Of a DNA stretch of 64,000 nucleotides, positions 43,807 to 54,300 are shown piece by piece. Origin of the DNA: Flavobacteriaceae bacterium PS02337 (lineage in GTDB: Bacteria; Bacteroidota; Bacteroidia; Flavobacteriales; Flavobacteriaceae); assembly GCA_029959285.1 (NCBI GenBank), contig JASCOE010000007.1, positions 124,001 to 188,000 of the forward strand, given 5' to 3'. The notes below the pieces were generated by a model. It was not told the DNA's origin. It saw only the letters and a list, made by a program, of their open reading frames with translations, and did no database searches. The position numbers were made by a program, and so were the translations under genes. Position 1 is the stretch's first letter. Each line of letters begins with the position of its first letter.

Positions 43807-44829
43807 TTATTTTGATGGAATTGCCAAGATTGTACCTTCACTAACCGGTTCTCCTAAAACTGGAAATCCGTTGGCATCCCAATTAATTTTCTGCATTCTT
43901 GGTGATCTTTTATTTCCGCAACCTTCTCCAGGATTTGAATTGGCATGGTATAAAATCCAATCTTCTTTTCCGTCTGGCGATTTAAAAAATGAATTATGGC
44001 CCGGCGCGTACACTTTGTTTTTGTCTGATTGTTTAAAGATTGGCTCTAGTGACTTTTTCCAAGCTTTTGCATCTAATAAATTAGTATCGCCATTAAACGA
44101 TAATAAACCTAAAGAATAGAAATCGGTCCAACAGCCACTTGCTGAAAATACTATGAAAATTTTACCGTTTCTTTCTAAAAACTGTGGCCCTTCGTTTACA
44201 TTTACTTGCGGCGGATTTACATCATCATGCAATGCTCCGTGCGTTTCCCAATCGTTGGTTGGTGAAGAAAGCAAAACACGTTCACCATCAATTGCTAATG
44301 GATTTTTCATTTTAGCGATGTAAATATTTTGTTGTCCGTTGGTATCGCCTGCCCAACCTGCCCAAATCATGTAAAGCTGTTTTTTGTGTTCAAAAACATT
44401 TCCGTCGATTGCCCATTTATCGGTTTTGGCAGCTATTTTTCCTTTAAATTCAAAATTTCCTTTAAACGGATCTGATGATTTGTTTTCTAAAACATACATT
44501 CTGTGATTTGGATTTTCTCCATTATCTGCTGCAAAATAGCAATACCATTTTCCGTTTATGATATGAAATTCTGGTGCCCAGATTCCAGAAGAGTAATTGG
44601 TGTTTTTTGGAGGTGTCCAAATGACTTTGCTTTCGGCATTTTTTATATCAGATAAGTCTTTTGTTTTCCATAAAACCAATTTGTTTCCGAGCGTGTTCGT
44701 GTAATAATAATACCCTTTGTAATACGTGCTATATGGATCTGCACCCGATGGCAAAATTGGATTTGTGAATGTTTTTTGCTGGGCAAAACTTATGGTTGTG
44801 AACAGCAAAAGAATTAGGAATTTTTTCAT
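43807..44829 (-). CDS. GH43 subfamily 26-like exo-arabinofuranosidase
   Basis: 340 residues, with signal peptide FLILLLFTTISFAQ. The motifs GADPYSTYYKGYYYYTNT (base Asp), WAIDGNVFEHKKQLYMIWAGW (modulator Asp) and VNEGPQFLERNGKIFIVFSASGCWTDFYSLGLLSF (acid Glu) resemble the GH43_26 exo-1,5-alpha-L-arabinofuranosidases closely. YAPGHNSFFKSPDGKEDWILYHA has the metal-site histidines. It should release arabinose from alpha-1,5-arabino-oligosaccharides. This is the best indication that the locus substrate contains arabinan. Confidence 0.86.
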   Translation of the reverse strand: MKKFLILLLFTTISFAQQKTFTNPILPSGADPYSTYYKGYYYYTNTLGNKLVLWKTKDLSDIKNAESKVIWTPPKNTNYSSGIWAPEFHIINGKWYCYFAADNGENPNHRMYVLENKSSDPFKGNFEFKGKIAAKTDKWAIDGNVFEHKKQLYMIWAGWAGDTNGQQNIYIAKMKNPLAIDGERVLLSSPTNDWETHGALHDDVNPPQVNVNEGPQFLERNGKIFIVFSASGCWTDFYSLGLLSFNGDTNLLDAKAWKKSLEPIFKQSDKNKVYAPGHNSFFKSPDGKEDWILYHANSNPGEGCGNKRSPRMQKINWDANGFPVLGEPVSEGTILAIPSK

Positions 44830-45145
44830 TTTTATTTTTTTATTGTTGGGCGTGGTTTTTTAACGCAAAGACGCAAAGGTTTTTCGCAAAGTTCACAAAG
44901 ATTTTTCTCAGCTTTGTCAATTCAAGAAGCTGAAGAGCGCAAAGTAAATCGCCTTTTTTTGTCATTCCGAGGAACGAGGAATCTCCGCAAGAAACTCTAC
45001 AAAGATTGGCGATTCACTATACGGAGTTACTCGTGAAGATTCCTCGTTCCTCGGAATGACAAGATTATGTGAACTTTGTTTTGAAACTAGTTTCTTTTGT
45101 AATCTTTTTCATAATTAAAAAATCTGTGTTTCTATGTGTTTAAAA
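44830..45145. repeat. Repeat-rich gap inside the utilisation locus, including copy 3 of the hairpin family
   Basis: The 316-base gap contains a tandem-like AACGCAAAGACGCAAAG / GCAAAGTTCACAAAG stretch (about 44860-44905). A full hairpin element has perfect 26-base arms 44959-44984 and 45037-45062 starting TTGTCATTCCGAGG. The right half of the 4082 element follows (GAAACTAGTTTC at 45083 and TTTCTATGTGTT to 45140). No gene is present. Confidence 0.85.
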
Positions 45146-46957
45146 TTATTTATTTAAAGTATTAATAACTTCTGTATTGATCTTATTCACTGCTTTAAAA
45201 TCCATTTTGTCAACTTTTCTGTCGTAAGTCATAAAACCGTTTACTTCGCCTTCAACATCGGTTGTTTGTGTGTAAACTGCTGCTGAAAATCCTGTTTTCA
45301 CTAAGTTTTTAAGGATTTCTGCGTATTTTACATACTCAGCAGTAACTTCTGCTTCGTTTTTAAATTTTACATAACCCCAATTGTCGTTTGCTCTCCATAA
45401 ATGACCTTCAAGAGGAAGACCGATTCCGCCGTATTCACCTAAAACAGTAACTCTTCTCGCATCATACAAATACAATTCTGGCGCTGGATATTTGTGTAAA
45501 TCTAAAATATCACCCGTTTGAAAATGATTTCCTCCACTTGATGAATTGATTAAACGGCTTGGATCATAATTTTTGGTCCATTCTGTAATTTCTACGGTTT
45601 TGAATTGTCCCCAAGCTTCGTTAAAAGGAACCCAAACTACGATACTTGGATAAGAATACAGATGATCCATAATTTCTTTCCACTCTTTCTTGTAGATTTC
45701 TTGTGATTTTGGAGTACGCTGTAATTCAGTTCCTTCAAAATACTTTTTATCTTGCCAAATCGGTTGTTCGTCACCGCTTGGCATATCCTGCCAAACGAGA
45801 ATTCCTAATTGGTCGCAATGTGTATACCAACGCTCTGGCTCTACTTTTACGTGTTTACGAATCATATTAAAACCTAATTCTTTCGTTTTAATAATATCAT
45901 ATTTTAAAGCTTCATCTGTTGGCGCTGTGTAAAGTCCTTCTGGCCACCAACCTTGATCTAAAGGTCCGAATTGGAAATAATCTTTGTTATTCAATTGCAT
46001 TCTCATAACACCATTTTCATCTCTTTTTGATGAAATTTTACGCATTGCAAAATAACTTTTCACTTCGTCAACCACTTTATTTTTGCTGATTAAACGAACT
46101 TTTGTCTGATATAAAAACGGACTTTCTGGCGACCATAATTTTGGTGCATTCAAAACAATATCATTGCTTTCGCCTACAACTGCTTTTTCTTTCGCAATTT
46201 CTTTTCCGTTTTCTAAAACTGAAACTTCAACTAAATCTCCTGCTTCTGCTCCTTTTACATCGGCTTTTATACTAATTGTATTTTGATCGATGTTTGGTGT
46301 TGTTTTTAATTCTGAAATATTTTTAGCATTTACAGGCTCAATCCAAACTGTTTGCCAAATTCCAGTAACTGGAGTATACCAAATTCCTTCTGGATTTTTA
46401 ACTTGTTTTCCTCTCGGCTGAGTTCCATCGTTTGAAGGATCCCAAACTTTTACAACCAATTTTTGACTTTTTCCCTTTTGAATAAATGGTGTAATATCAA
46501 ACGAAAATGGCGTATATCCTCCTGTGTGCGAACCTACTTTTACATCATTAATAAAAACTTCTGTTTTCCAGTCAACAGCACCAAAATGCAATAAAATATT
46601 TTTTCCATTCCAGTTTGATTCAATAGAAAAATTGGTTTCGTACCAAAGTTCATTTTTTGAACCCACGTCTTTCATAACGCCAGACAAACTAGATTCTGCC
46701 GCAAAAGGAACCAAAATCTGTCCGTCGTATTTTGAAGGTGCTGTTTTTCCAAATTCTTGGATTTTATAATTCCATAAACCATTCAAGTTTTTCCATTGGC
46801 CACGTTCCATAATTGGACGAGGATATTCTGGTAAAGGCTTTTTAGGATCAACCTGTTCTGCCCATTTTGTTTTGATTTTATCTCCTTGTGGTTTCCACTG
46901 CGCATTAACAGCTAACATAGAGAACAAGGCTAAAAAAAGGATACTTTTTCTTTTCAT
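45146..46957 (-). CDS. GH2-family beta-glycosidase
   Basis: 603 residues, with signal peptide KRKSILFLALFSMLAVNAQ. It has a GH2 sugar-binding jelly roll (about 45-210), an Ig-like domain (about 215-310) and a TIM barrel. The catalytic acid/base Glu is in VPFNEAWGQF and the nucleophile Glu in VTVLGEYGGIG. The length fits compact GH2 enzymes. Galactosidase, glucuronidase or beta-arabinopyranosidase activity is possible. In context it would remove a beta-linked sugar from an arabinan- or arabinogalactan-like polymer. Confidence 0.87.
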   Translation of the reverse strand: MKRKSILFLALFSMLAVNAQWKPQGDKIKTKWAEQVDPKKPLPEYPRPIMERGQWKNLNGLWNYKIQEFGKTAPSKYDGQILVPFAAESSLSGVMKDVGSKNELWYETNFSIESNWNGKNILLHFGAVDWKTEVFINDVKVGSHTGGYTPFSFDITPFIQKGKSQKLVVKVWDPSNDGTQPRGKQVKNPEGIWYTPVTGIWQTVWIEPVNAKNISELKTTPNIDQNTISIKADVKGAEAGDLVEVSVLENGKEIAKEKAVVGESNDIVLNAPKLWSPESPFLYQTKVRLISKNKVVDEVKSYFAMRKISSKRDENGVMRMQLNNKDYFQFGPLDQGWWPEGLYTAPTDEALKYDIIKTKELGFNMIRKHVKVEPERWYTHCDQLGILVWQDMPSGDEQPIWQDKKYFEGTELQRTPKSQEIYKKEWKEIMDHLYSYPSIVVWVPFNEAWGQFKTVEITEWTKNYDPSRLINSSSGGNHFQTGDILDLHKYPAPELYLYDARRVTVLGEYGGIGLPLEGHLWRANDNWGYVKFKNEAEVTAEYVKYAEILKNLVKTGFSAAVYTQTTDVEGEVNGFMTYDRKVDKMDFKAVNKINTEVINTLNK

Positions 46958-47023
46958 ACTTTATATTTATTAGGCATTTATTCTTTAAAATCAATGCCAT
47001 GATGTTTTTCTAAATCAAAATTG

Positions 47024-47059
47024 AATTACCAGGCTCATATCCACATAAGCCTGGTAATT
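47024..47059 (-). terminator. Hairpin between the GH43-like and GH2 genes
   Basis: Perfect 12-base arms (AATTACCAGGCT and its complement) with a 12-base loop. It lies downstream of the GH43-like gene stop on the minus strand and upstream of the GH2 start. The following sequence is only moderately T-rich, so it may attenuate rather than fully terminate. An imperfect TTATGAATTA-type inverted repeat is seen at 47096-47128 and 47188-47224. Confidence 0.6.
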
Positions 47060-47217
47060 ACTTAAACTAAACTAACTTAACTAACCATTTTTTTTGAGTT
47101 ATGAATTAGGAGTTATAAATTATGAGTTGAATGCCGATTGCTATTTTATTCCTCAATAAATAACCATTTAACCAGTACGGCAAAAACACTCATAATTCAT
47201 AAGTTATAATTCATAAC

Positions 47218-48258
47218 TTATAACTTCTTCGTAAGGCCAAATTTCTTCACCAAACTGTCGTATTCTTTTTTAGAGATTGTAATCATGCAGCCGTGGCGTA
47301 CTTTTTCTGGAAGACTGTATTTGTCCCAATCAGAGAAAAAAGTGTAGCCTGAGGCTTGAAACCAAGGTCCGTTTAGATTATCTGCAATTGACAATCCGTA
47401 TGAAACGCCTGGATATTGTTCGTAATACATATACCATATTTTATCATCTGGAGAAGGAATCAGCATTGGAGCTTCTCTAAAGTTTGGACTGATAGATTGC
47501 TGGGGCAAAGAATAAGGTCCTAAAAGTGATTTTGATTTGGCAATTCGAATTGTTTTTCCTGTTGTCCAATACAAAGTTGGATACGTTTCGTCTTTAATAA
47601 CAGCGTAATAAGAATCGCCAACTTTACGAATAAAAACATCAATTGTTCCCATATCCCAATCGAATAAACGATTTGGCGGTCCTTCGAAAGTTTTTAAATC
47701 TTTAGACAAAACATAAAGCGTTCTCTGACTTCTCCAATAACGTTCTCCATCTCCTTTAATTCCTTCTAAATGTGGCGTGTGCCAAGTCATAATGAACTTT
47801 TGAGAATCCTTATCGTAATATAATTTTGGAGCGCCAATTCGCTGTAAAGCGTTTGAATAATCTGGCGTACTTTTTAAATCTGGCGTGTAATCGGAATGTT
47901 TTTTCCAAGTAATTAAATCATCAGAAACCCAAATATTGATTGCTTTTGCATCGTCTCCAGTATTTCCAGCGATGTAATATTTTCCATCTGGACCTTTGCA
48001 GATATCGGGATGTCCTTTATAATCTTCAAAAACTCGTTTTCCGCTGTTAAGATTTTCCCAGTGAAGTCCATCTAAACTTACAGAATAATACAATCTTCCG
48101 TAATCGTTGTGCGTCATATGCGCAAAAAGATAGGCTTCGTTTTTCGGTTTTTCATTTCCTGTAACTTGCCCCGGTGGATCTGGTTGTTGCGCTTTCGCGG
48201 AAAATCCAATCAGAATTACTGCTAGAAAAAAGAGCTGTTTTATTGTATTTTTTTTCAT
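47218..48258 (-). CDS. GH43-like five-bladed propeller glycosidase
   Basis: 346 residues, with signal peptide TIKQLFFLAVILIGFSAKAQ. It begins with a PDPPGQVTGNEKPKNEAYLFAHMTHNDYGRLYYSVSLDG segment like plant-wall arabinosidase relatives. GHPDICKGPDGKYYIAG could carry the base Asp, and the Glu in REAPMLIPSPDDKIWYMYYEQ the acid. GSSPN or classic ADP motifs are absent, so the family is a divergent GH43 or a neighbouring propeller family. It lies between the GH5-like and GH2 genes. Function: probably exo-acting glycosidase. Confidence 0.74.
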   Translation of the reverse strand: MKKNTIKQLFFLAVILIGFSAKAQQPDPPGQVTGNEKPKNEAYLFAHMTHNDYGRLYYSVSLDGLHWENLNSGKRVFEDYKGHPDICKGPDGKYYIAGNTGDDAKAINIWVSDDLITWKKHSDYTPDLKSTPDYSNALQRIGAPKLYYDKDSQKFIMTWHTPHLEGIKGDGERYWRSQRTLYVLSKDLKTFEGPPNRLFDWDMGTIDVFIRKVGDSYYAVIKDETYPTLYWTTGKTIRIAKSKSLLGPYSLPQQSISPNFREAPMLIPSPDDKIWYMYYEQYPGVSYGLSIADNLNGPWFQASGYTFFSDWDKYSLPEKVRHGCMITISKKEYDSLVKKFGLTKKL

Positions 48259-48355
48259 GCTGCTAAAAGTTTTAAAAGTTTTTTCGCCACAAATTCCACT
48301 AATTTTCGCTAATTTTTTTTGCCACTGATTTCACAGATTAAAACGATTTTTTTTC

Positions 48356-48439
48356 AAACATAGCCCAAGGTTTCAACCTTGGGAACACGGAGTGCGGAAA
48401 TTCATTGCGTACCCAAGGTTGAAACCTTGGGCTATGTTT
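48356..48439. repeat. Perfect 28-base inverted repeat with self-palindromic arms
   Basis: AAACATAGCCCAAGG at 48356 begins a 28-base arm (48356-48383) exactly complementary to 48412-48439. Each arm contains CCCAAGGTT and its own complement, so each can also fold alone. The inner spacer is 28 bases. It lies in the 274-base gap between the GH5-like and GH43-like genes. Confidence 0.9.
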
Positions 48440-48532
48440 TAATGTTACAACTAGAAAAAAATCCTTTTCAATCCTTTTAATCTGTGGCCAAAAGCAATTA
48501 TCTAATTATCAAATGACACATTATCTAATTGT

Positions 48533-49693
48533 CTAATTTTTCTTATTCGCCTCAGAAGTCATCTTCTTGATTAAATCTGTTTCGGCTTTTATGTATGGAG
48601 TTCCGTCAGTGTGCAATACATCGTGAAACCATAATTTTGGTTCTGCAGTGTATTTTTTAGTCCAACTATCCCAAGCGTATTTTGTTTGTGTTTTTCCGTC
48701 TACAAATCCCCAGTTAATCATACCCACATTATATTTTCTTGCAAGAGGCAAAAATCCTTCAAAAGTGCTTCCGTTTGGTCTTGCCATATATTCTGTACAG
48801 ATTAATGGTTTTCCGTAACGTTGTAATTCTTTAATTACTTTTTCAAAAACTTGTGGTTTTTCGTAATTATGGAAAGTCACAATATCAGACTGCGCAATCT
48901 GTAACTTATGCATTGGCAACATTTTCTTTGCATCGCTCCAATCGCCAAACCAAACTCCAGAAGTTAATGGTTGTGAAGGATGACTTTCTCTTGCCCATTC
49001 AAAAACATTTTTTAATAATGGTAAAATCAGTGCTACTTTATTTTTAATTTCTACTTTTTCGTAAGATGGTCCCGTCATGTTATCTGGTTCGTTCCAAACG
49101 TCCCAACCTAAAATACGTTTATCATCTTTAAATTTTGCCACCGTTTCTTTTACATATTTCTCTAAACGAGGATATTGTGTTTTATCCTGAAGTACTTTTT
49201 GCCCTGGACTTTGAACCCATCCAGAATTATGCGTATGCGGTTTTGGATCACGTTGTTTGCCTAAAGCAGGAAACGGATCCCAGCAAGAATCGAACAAAAC
49301 AAAAAGTGTTTTAATGTGGTGTTTATCTGCAATTCCTAAGAAAGTATTCATGCGTTTGTAAAGTCCTTCTGGATCTTGCTCATGAAGTAAATCGTGCAAA
49401 TACACACGCATTACATTCATACCTAAACCTTCAGCCCAACCCAATTCCTGATCAATTCTTTTTGGATCAAAAGTATCTTCCTGCCACATCTCTAACTGGT
49501 TAATAGCTGTGCTAGGAGAATAATTTGCTCCAACTAACCAAGGTTGTTCAGCGTACCATTCGTTGGCTTGCTCTTTAGTCCAGATTTCTCTTTTTTCAAC
49601 TATAGCTTCTTCAGAATTATTCTTTTTGTTGTTGCAGCTAAGCAATACCAGTCCTGCTAACATAAATGTCAGACACAATTTTACTTTCTTCAT
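48533..49693 (-). CDS. GH5-like cellulase-fold glycosidase, lipoprotein
   Basis: 386 residues from the ATG at 49693; the frame to 49717 starts with TTG. A lipobox is visible in MLAGLVLLSCNNKKNN. The TIM barrel has WLVGANYSPSTAINQLEMWQ, the acid/base Glu in LGWDVWNEPDNMTG and the nucleophile Glu in KPLICTEYMARP. The organisation resembles clan A enzymes annotated as cellulase or 1,4-beta-xylanase in Bacteroidota. It is the first enzyme gene after SusD. Its exact substrate is not deducible from sequence; it may cut beta-linked backbone or galactan. Confidence 0.8.
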   Translation of the reverse strand: MKKVKLCLTFMLAGLVLLSCNNKKNNSEEAIVEKREIWTKEQANEWYAEQPWLVGANYSPSTAINQLEMWQEDTFDPKRIDQELGWAEGLGMNVMRVYLHDLLHEQDPEGLYKRMNTFLGIADKHHIKTLFVLFDSCWDPFPALGKQRDPKPHTHNSGWVQSPGQKVLQDKTQYPRLEKYVKETVAKFKDDKRILGWDVWNEPDNMTGPSYEKVEIKNKVALILPLLKNVFEWARESHPSQPLTSGVWFGDWSDAKKMLPMHKLQIAQSDIVTFHNYEKPQVFEKVIKELQRYGKPLICTEYMARPNGSTFEGFLPLARKYNVGMINWGFVDGKTQTKYAWDSWTKKYTAEPKLWFHDVLHTDGTPYIKAETDLIKKMTSEANKKN

Positions 49694-49733
49694 TTTCAAT
49701 TTTATTTTTTTGAACAATCGTTCTTTATGATAA

Positions 49734-49761
49734 GGGAATCAGATTAGTACATCTGATTCCC
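49734..49761 (-). terminator. Hairpin between SusD and the enzyme genes
   Basis: Perfect 11-base arms (GGGAATCAGAT/ATCTGATTCCC) with a six-base loop sit 17 bases after the SusD stop and before the GH5 start. In Bacteroidota such a hairpin after susCD commonly lowers expression of downstream enzymes relative to the transporter. Confidence 0.75.
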
Positions 49762-49777
49762 TCAAAAAATTCAGTTT

Positions 49778-51301
49778 TTAATATCCAGTGTTTTGTTCTA
49801 GATTTGGATTATTATCTACATCTACTTGTGGAATTGGCATTCTATGATTTTTACCCACTTTGAAGTTTTTAAAATCTGGATCACGAAGTGCAATTTTATC
49901 AACAGCAGCTTGAGAATCTAAATCTCCCCAACGTTTTAAATCTTCCCAACGAACACTTTCGCCAGCCAATTCTAAAACTCTTTCTGTTTTTAAACGCTCT
50001 AAGAATAAATCATGATTGTTTCCAATTTCAGGATGCGCAACAGCTAAAGTGTTCATATTTACACGAGCTCTCACCATATCAACATATTGGTAAGCTGCAG
50101 CTGTACTTCCTAATTCGTTTAAAACTTCAGCGTAACGCAATAAAATATCACCATAACGAACCAATCTGTAGTTTACTTGGCTGTAGTAGTCTTCATTATC
50201 TCTGTAATAATCACGACTTCCTTTTCTAAACCAAGCTTCGTCATTGTTCCATTCCCAGTTTCTATTATAGGTTTTATCGCCAAAATCAGCTAATAATTGA
50301 GGATAATATAAAGTCCATCTTAAACGAACATCCAGATTACCGTCTTTGTTTTTTTCTTGTTTGAAAGCATTTACTAACCAAATACGTGCTTGTCCATCTG
50401 ACCAGCCGATTCCTCTTGGTGCAAAAAACTGACCGCGATTACTAGAAACAGCAGCATTTTGATCTTCTCCAGTCCCACCTTTTCTTTGATCTCCAAATTG
50501 GATTTCAAAAACAGATTCGCTGTTGTTTTCATTAACATCTGTAAAATTGTCTCTGTAATTAGAAGTCAAACTGTACTTCGCTCCTGCTCCAGTAATTAAA
50601 TATTCTAAAGCCGTTTTTGCTTCAGCCCATTTACGTTGTTGCATGTATAATTTTGCAAGAAAAGCTTTTGCTGCTCCTTTATCTGGTCTTCCAAGTTGAT
50701 CTTGTGTCCAGCTAGCTGGTAAATCTTGGAAAGCTTCATTTAAATCTTTTTCAATTTGAGCGAATATTTCAGTTACCTTTTTTTGCTGTGGTAAATCTGT
50801 TGGAGTTGAAGGCTCTAAAACCAACGGAATATCTTCCCAAATTACAGCTGCATAATAGTAATGTAATGCTCTAAAAAATTTAGCTTGAGCAATAATTTTC
50901 TTTTTATCGTCTTCATTTTGGAATGTGATATTCGGAACATTTGCTAAAACTTGATTACATCTAAAAATAGCTTTATAAGTATCTCTCCATGTTACGGCAT
51001 TTCCTTCCCAAAAATTATAATTGATATAGTTGAATCTTGTCCAATCGGCCAATTCTGTCCACGGACTTACACTATATCCTTCATCAGAAGTCAAATCTAA
51101 ACGGAAATACATCCATCTTGCCCACAGACCATCTTTGTAAAACATAGCATAAATAGAGTTTACTCCTGCTTGTGCATCTGTTTCCGTTTTCCAGTACTGG
51201 TCTGTTGTTATATCATTTGGGCTATTCAAGTCTAACTCATTGTCACAAGCTGTGAAAACAAGACCTAGAAAAGCTGCGGTTATTATTATTATTTTTTTCA
51301 T
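49778..51301 (-). CDS. SusD/RagB-family glycan-binding lipoprotein
   Basis: 507 residues. Lipobox VFTAC. The N-terminal LNSPNDITTDQYWKTETDAQAGVNSIYAMF is the standard SusD start. TPR-like helices follow (RALHYYYAAVIWEDIPLVLEPSTPTD is the usual SusD loop), and the C-terminal LERLKTERVLELAGESVRWEDLKRWGDL and PIPQVDVDNNPNLEQNTGY are RagB/SusD signatures. It sits on the outer surface over the SusC pore and binds the oligosaccharide. It is encoded immediately after SusC. Confidence 0.94.
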   Translation of the reverse strand: MKKIIIITAAFLGLVFTACDNELDLNSPNDITTDQYWKTETDAQAGVNSIYAMFYKDGLWARWMYFRLDLTSDEGYSVSPWTELADWTRFNYINYNFWEGNAVTWRDTYKAIFRCNQVLANVPNITFQNEDDKKKIIAQAKFFRALHYYYAAVIWEDIPLVLEPSTPTDLPQQKKVTEIFAQIEKDLNEAFQDLPASWTQDQLGRPDKGAAKAFLAKLYMQQRKWAEAKTALEYLITGAGAKYSLTSNYRDNFTDVNENNSESVFEIQFGDQRKGGTGEDQNAAVSSNRGQFFAPRGIGWSDGQARIWLVNAFKQEKNKDGNLDVRLRWTLYYPQLLADFGDKTYNRNWEWNNDEAWFRKGSRDYYRDNEDYYSQVNYRLVRYGDILLRYAEVLNELGSTAAAYQYVDMVRARVNMNTLAVAHPEIGNNHDLFLERLKTERVLELAGESVRWEDLKRWGDLDSQAAVDKIALRDPDFKNFKVGKNHRMPIPQVDVDNNPNLEQNTGY

Positions 51302-51319
51302 TACGCTATTTTTTTAAAA

Positions 51320-54300
51320 TTAAAAGCCAAATTCTACACCAAAAGAATACGTTTTAAGATTCGGGAAAGCACCGTTGTCAACACCTCTCTCAAAAATATT
51401 ACCGTTTGTAAATTCAGGATCTAACCCTTTATATTTAGTAATTGTAATAATGTTTTGTGCAGATAATGTTAATCTAGCTCTAGAAATACCTGAGTTTTTC
51501 AAGATTGCTGGTGATAAATTGTATCCAAATCCGATGTATTTAAGTCTGATAAAATCTCCATTTTCTAAGAAACGGTCACTATCTCCTCTTGAATTTAAAG
51601 TTGAACCTTTTGTAATTCTAGGAAAATCAGTATTTGGATTTTCTGGAGTCCAAGGCTGAACACCAGCTCTGTAGTTACTATTGTCATCAAAACGATCCAC
51701 AACACTTCTAAATCCGTTGTACACAGTTGCCCCGTGAGAACCAATCCAGTTCATAGAAAAATCAAAACCTTTGTATTCAGCTCCAGCGTTTAAACCCATT
51801 TCAAATTCTGGCCATGGACTTCCAACAATCGATTTGTCTGTACTTGAAATTTGTCCGTCTCCATTTGTATCTTTAAAACGAATATCTCCTGGAACAGCGC
51901 CTGGCATAATAACTTTTCCGTCAGCACTTTTGTAGTTGTCAATTTCTTGTTGATTTTGAAACAATCCGTCAGTTTGTAAAACATACCACATACCTACTGG
52001 CAAACCAGCTCTTGTAATTGTATTTCCAGAAATGTTTTCATTTTGACCATTTCCTAACGAAACTAATTTGTTGTTAACTTTTGTAAAATTGATCGAAGCA
52101 TTAAATGAGAATTCATTGATTTTTTTGCTGTAAGCCAATTCCAATTCAAAACCTTTATTTTCTACAGTTGCAGCGTTAGAAATTGGATTTCCACCATCAT
52201 TTCCAGTAGTCAATAAAATTGGGAAACCAAATAATACATCTTCTGTACGAGCAATAAAATAATCAGCTGTAAGACGTAAATCATTATTTAAAACACCTAA
52301 ATCTAATCCTAAATTGGTTTGTTTTAATTTTTCCCAACGCAATTGCGCGTTTGATAATTTAACTTGAGTTGCAGATGGATACAAAGTTTGGTCTTTACCT
52401 AAAACGATTTGTCCAAAATTATTCACGAAGCTTTTGTATTCGTAGTTTCCAATGTTACCAGAACCTAGTTCACCATAACTTGCTCTTAATTTTAAATCTT
52501 TTATAAATTCAGATTTAAAGAAAGATTCGTTGCTTACTCTCCAACCTGCAGAAACAGAAGGGAAATTACCCCATTTGTTTTCGTCACTAAATCTTGAAGA
52601 TCCGTCACGTCTCAAAACAGCGTTTAATAAATAACGGTTGTCATAATTGTATTCTATTCTTCCTAAGTAAGATGCCAAAGCAGCTTCATTAATAAAACCT
52701 CCAACTACAGGCGAATTTCCTTGGTTTAAAACATCATAATATTGACCTGTTCCAGAATTTATCGGAAGATTTCTCTTTTGTCCGTAAATTTGGTCGTATT
52801 TGTCTTTTTGAAAAGTCTGACCAACTAAAACTGTAATATCGTGTTTTCCGAATTCTTTCTTGAAAGTCAAAGTGTTTTCAAACAATGTTGTCTGAGATCT
52901 TCCTTTGTTTTGATCTGTAAAAGATGGATCTACTGGCTGATTTAAAGTCCAGTTTCCAACTTTTCTTAAGAATTTATAAGAATCAAAACTAGTTTCATAT
53001 CCAAAATTGAAACGGTATTTCAACCATGGCGTAAATTTTAATTCTGACCAGATGTTTCCTCTAATTCTAAAATTCTCATTTGTAGTATTTGCGAAATCAG
53101 AAATTGCTAATGGATTTGTACCAAAAGTATCCGCAACACCTTGTTTTCCGTAACCGTATCCTCCTAAATTGTTAGGATCGTAAACCGGAATAGTTGGCGT
53201 CATTCTGTATACATCAATAATTGGGTTTCCAGCCATTTCATCTGTTTTCGAATTACTGATCGCTAAGTTTTCTCCAATACTGAAAATTCCTTTTGTTCCG
53301 CTTGAGTTTACACGGAATGAAATTCTGTCAAAATCAGTTCCAACTACAGTTCCTTCATTTCCGAAATAATTTCCAGACATAAAAAATGTTGAGTTTTCAC
53401 TTCCTCCAGAAAAACTAGCGTTGTAGTCTTGCATCATACCTGTTTTAAAAACGGCATCTTGCCAATCTGTATCAACAGCCATGTTTAGATTTTGTCTTGT
53501 AAAACCAGCATTGTCGTACGCCATATTATTCAATCTAGCAAAATCTTCAGTTCCCATTAAGTCGTAACGTGGCATAACTGTAAAACTGCTTTTTGCTGAA
53601 ACTTCAACCTGAAGCGGTCCTTTTTTACCTTTTTTAGTAGTGATGATAATTACACCATTTGCAGCTCTTGAACCGTAGATTGCTGCTGCAGAAGCATCTT
53701 TTAAAACCTGAATCGATTCGATATCATTCGGGTTAAAATCTCTGTTTGCAGAAGTCACCAAACCGTCAATTACATACAATGGATTGGTGTTTTGAAGATT
53801 TTTAAGACCACGAATTTCAACATTTGCTTCTTGTCCCGGACGCCCGCCACCGCGAACTTTAACCCCAGTAACTAAACCTTGCAATCCGTCGGCAACTGTA
53901 GTAATCTGACGTTTTTGAATTTCTTCAGCTTTTACTAAAGAAACTGCTCCTGTAAGATCTTTTTTCTGTTGTGTTCCATAACCTACAACAACTATCTCGT
54001 CTAGTTTCATTGCATCTTCCTGCAAAGTAACATTAATAGAAGTTTGATTGTTGATGGCCATTTCTACCGTTTTGTAGCCTTGCGAGCTAAAAACTAATGT
54101 TTGGTTTCCTGCTGCTGAGATTTTGAAACTTCCGTCAAAATCGGTAGCAGTTCCATTTTGTGTTCCTTTTATTAAAACATTTGCAAAAGGAACCGATTCT
54201 CCTGTTGCGGCTGTAACTTTTCCCGTAATGGTTATTTGTTGGGCAAAAGCCGGCTGCAGTAATAAACTAAAGAAAACTAAGAGGTAATATCTCTTCGTTA

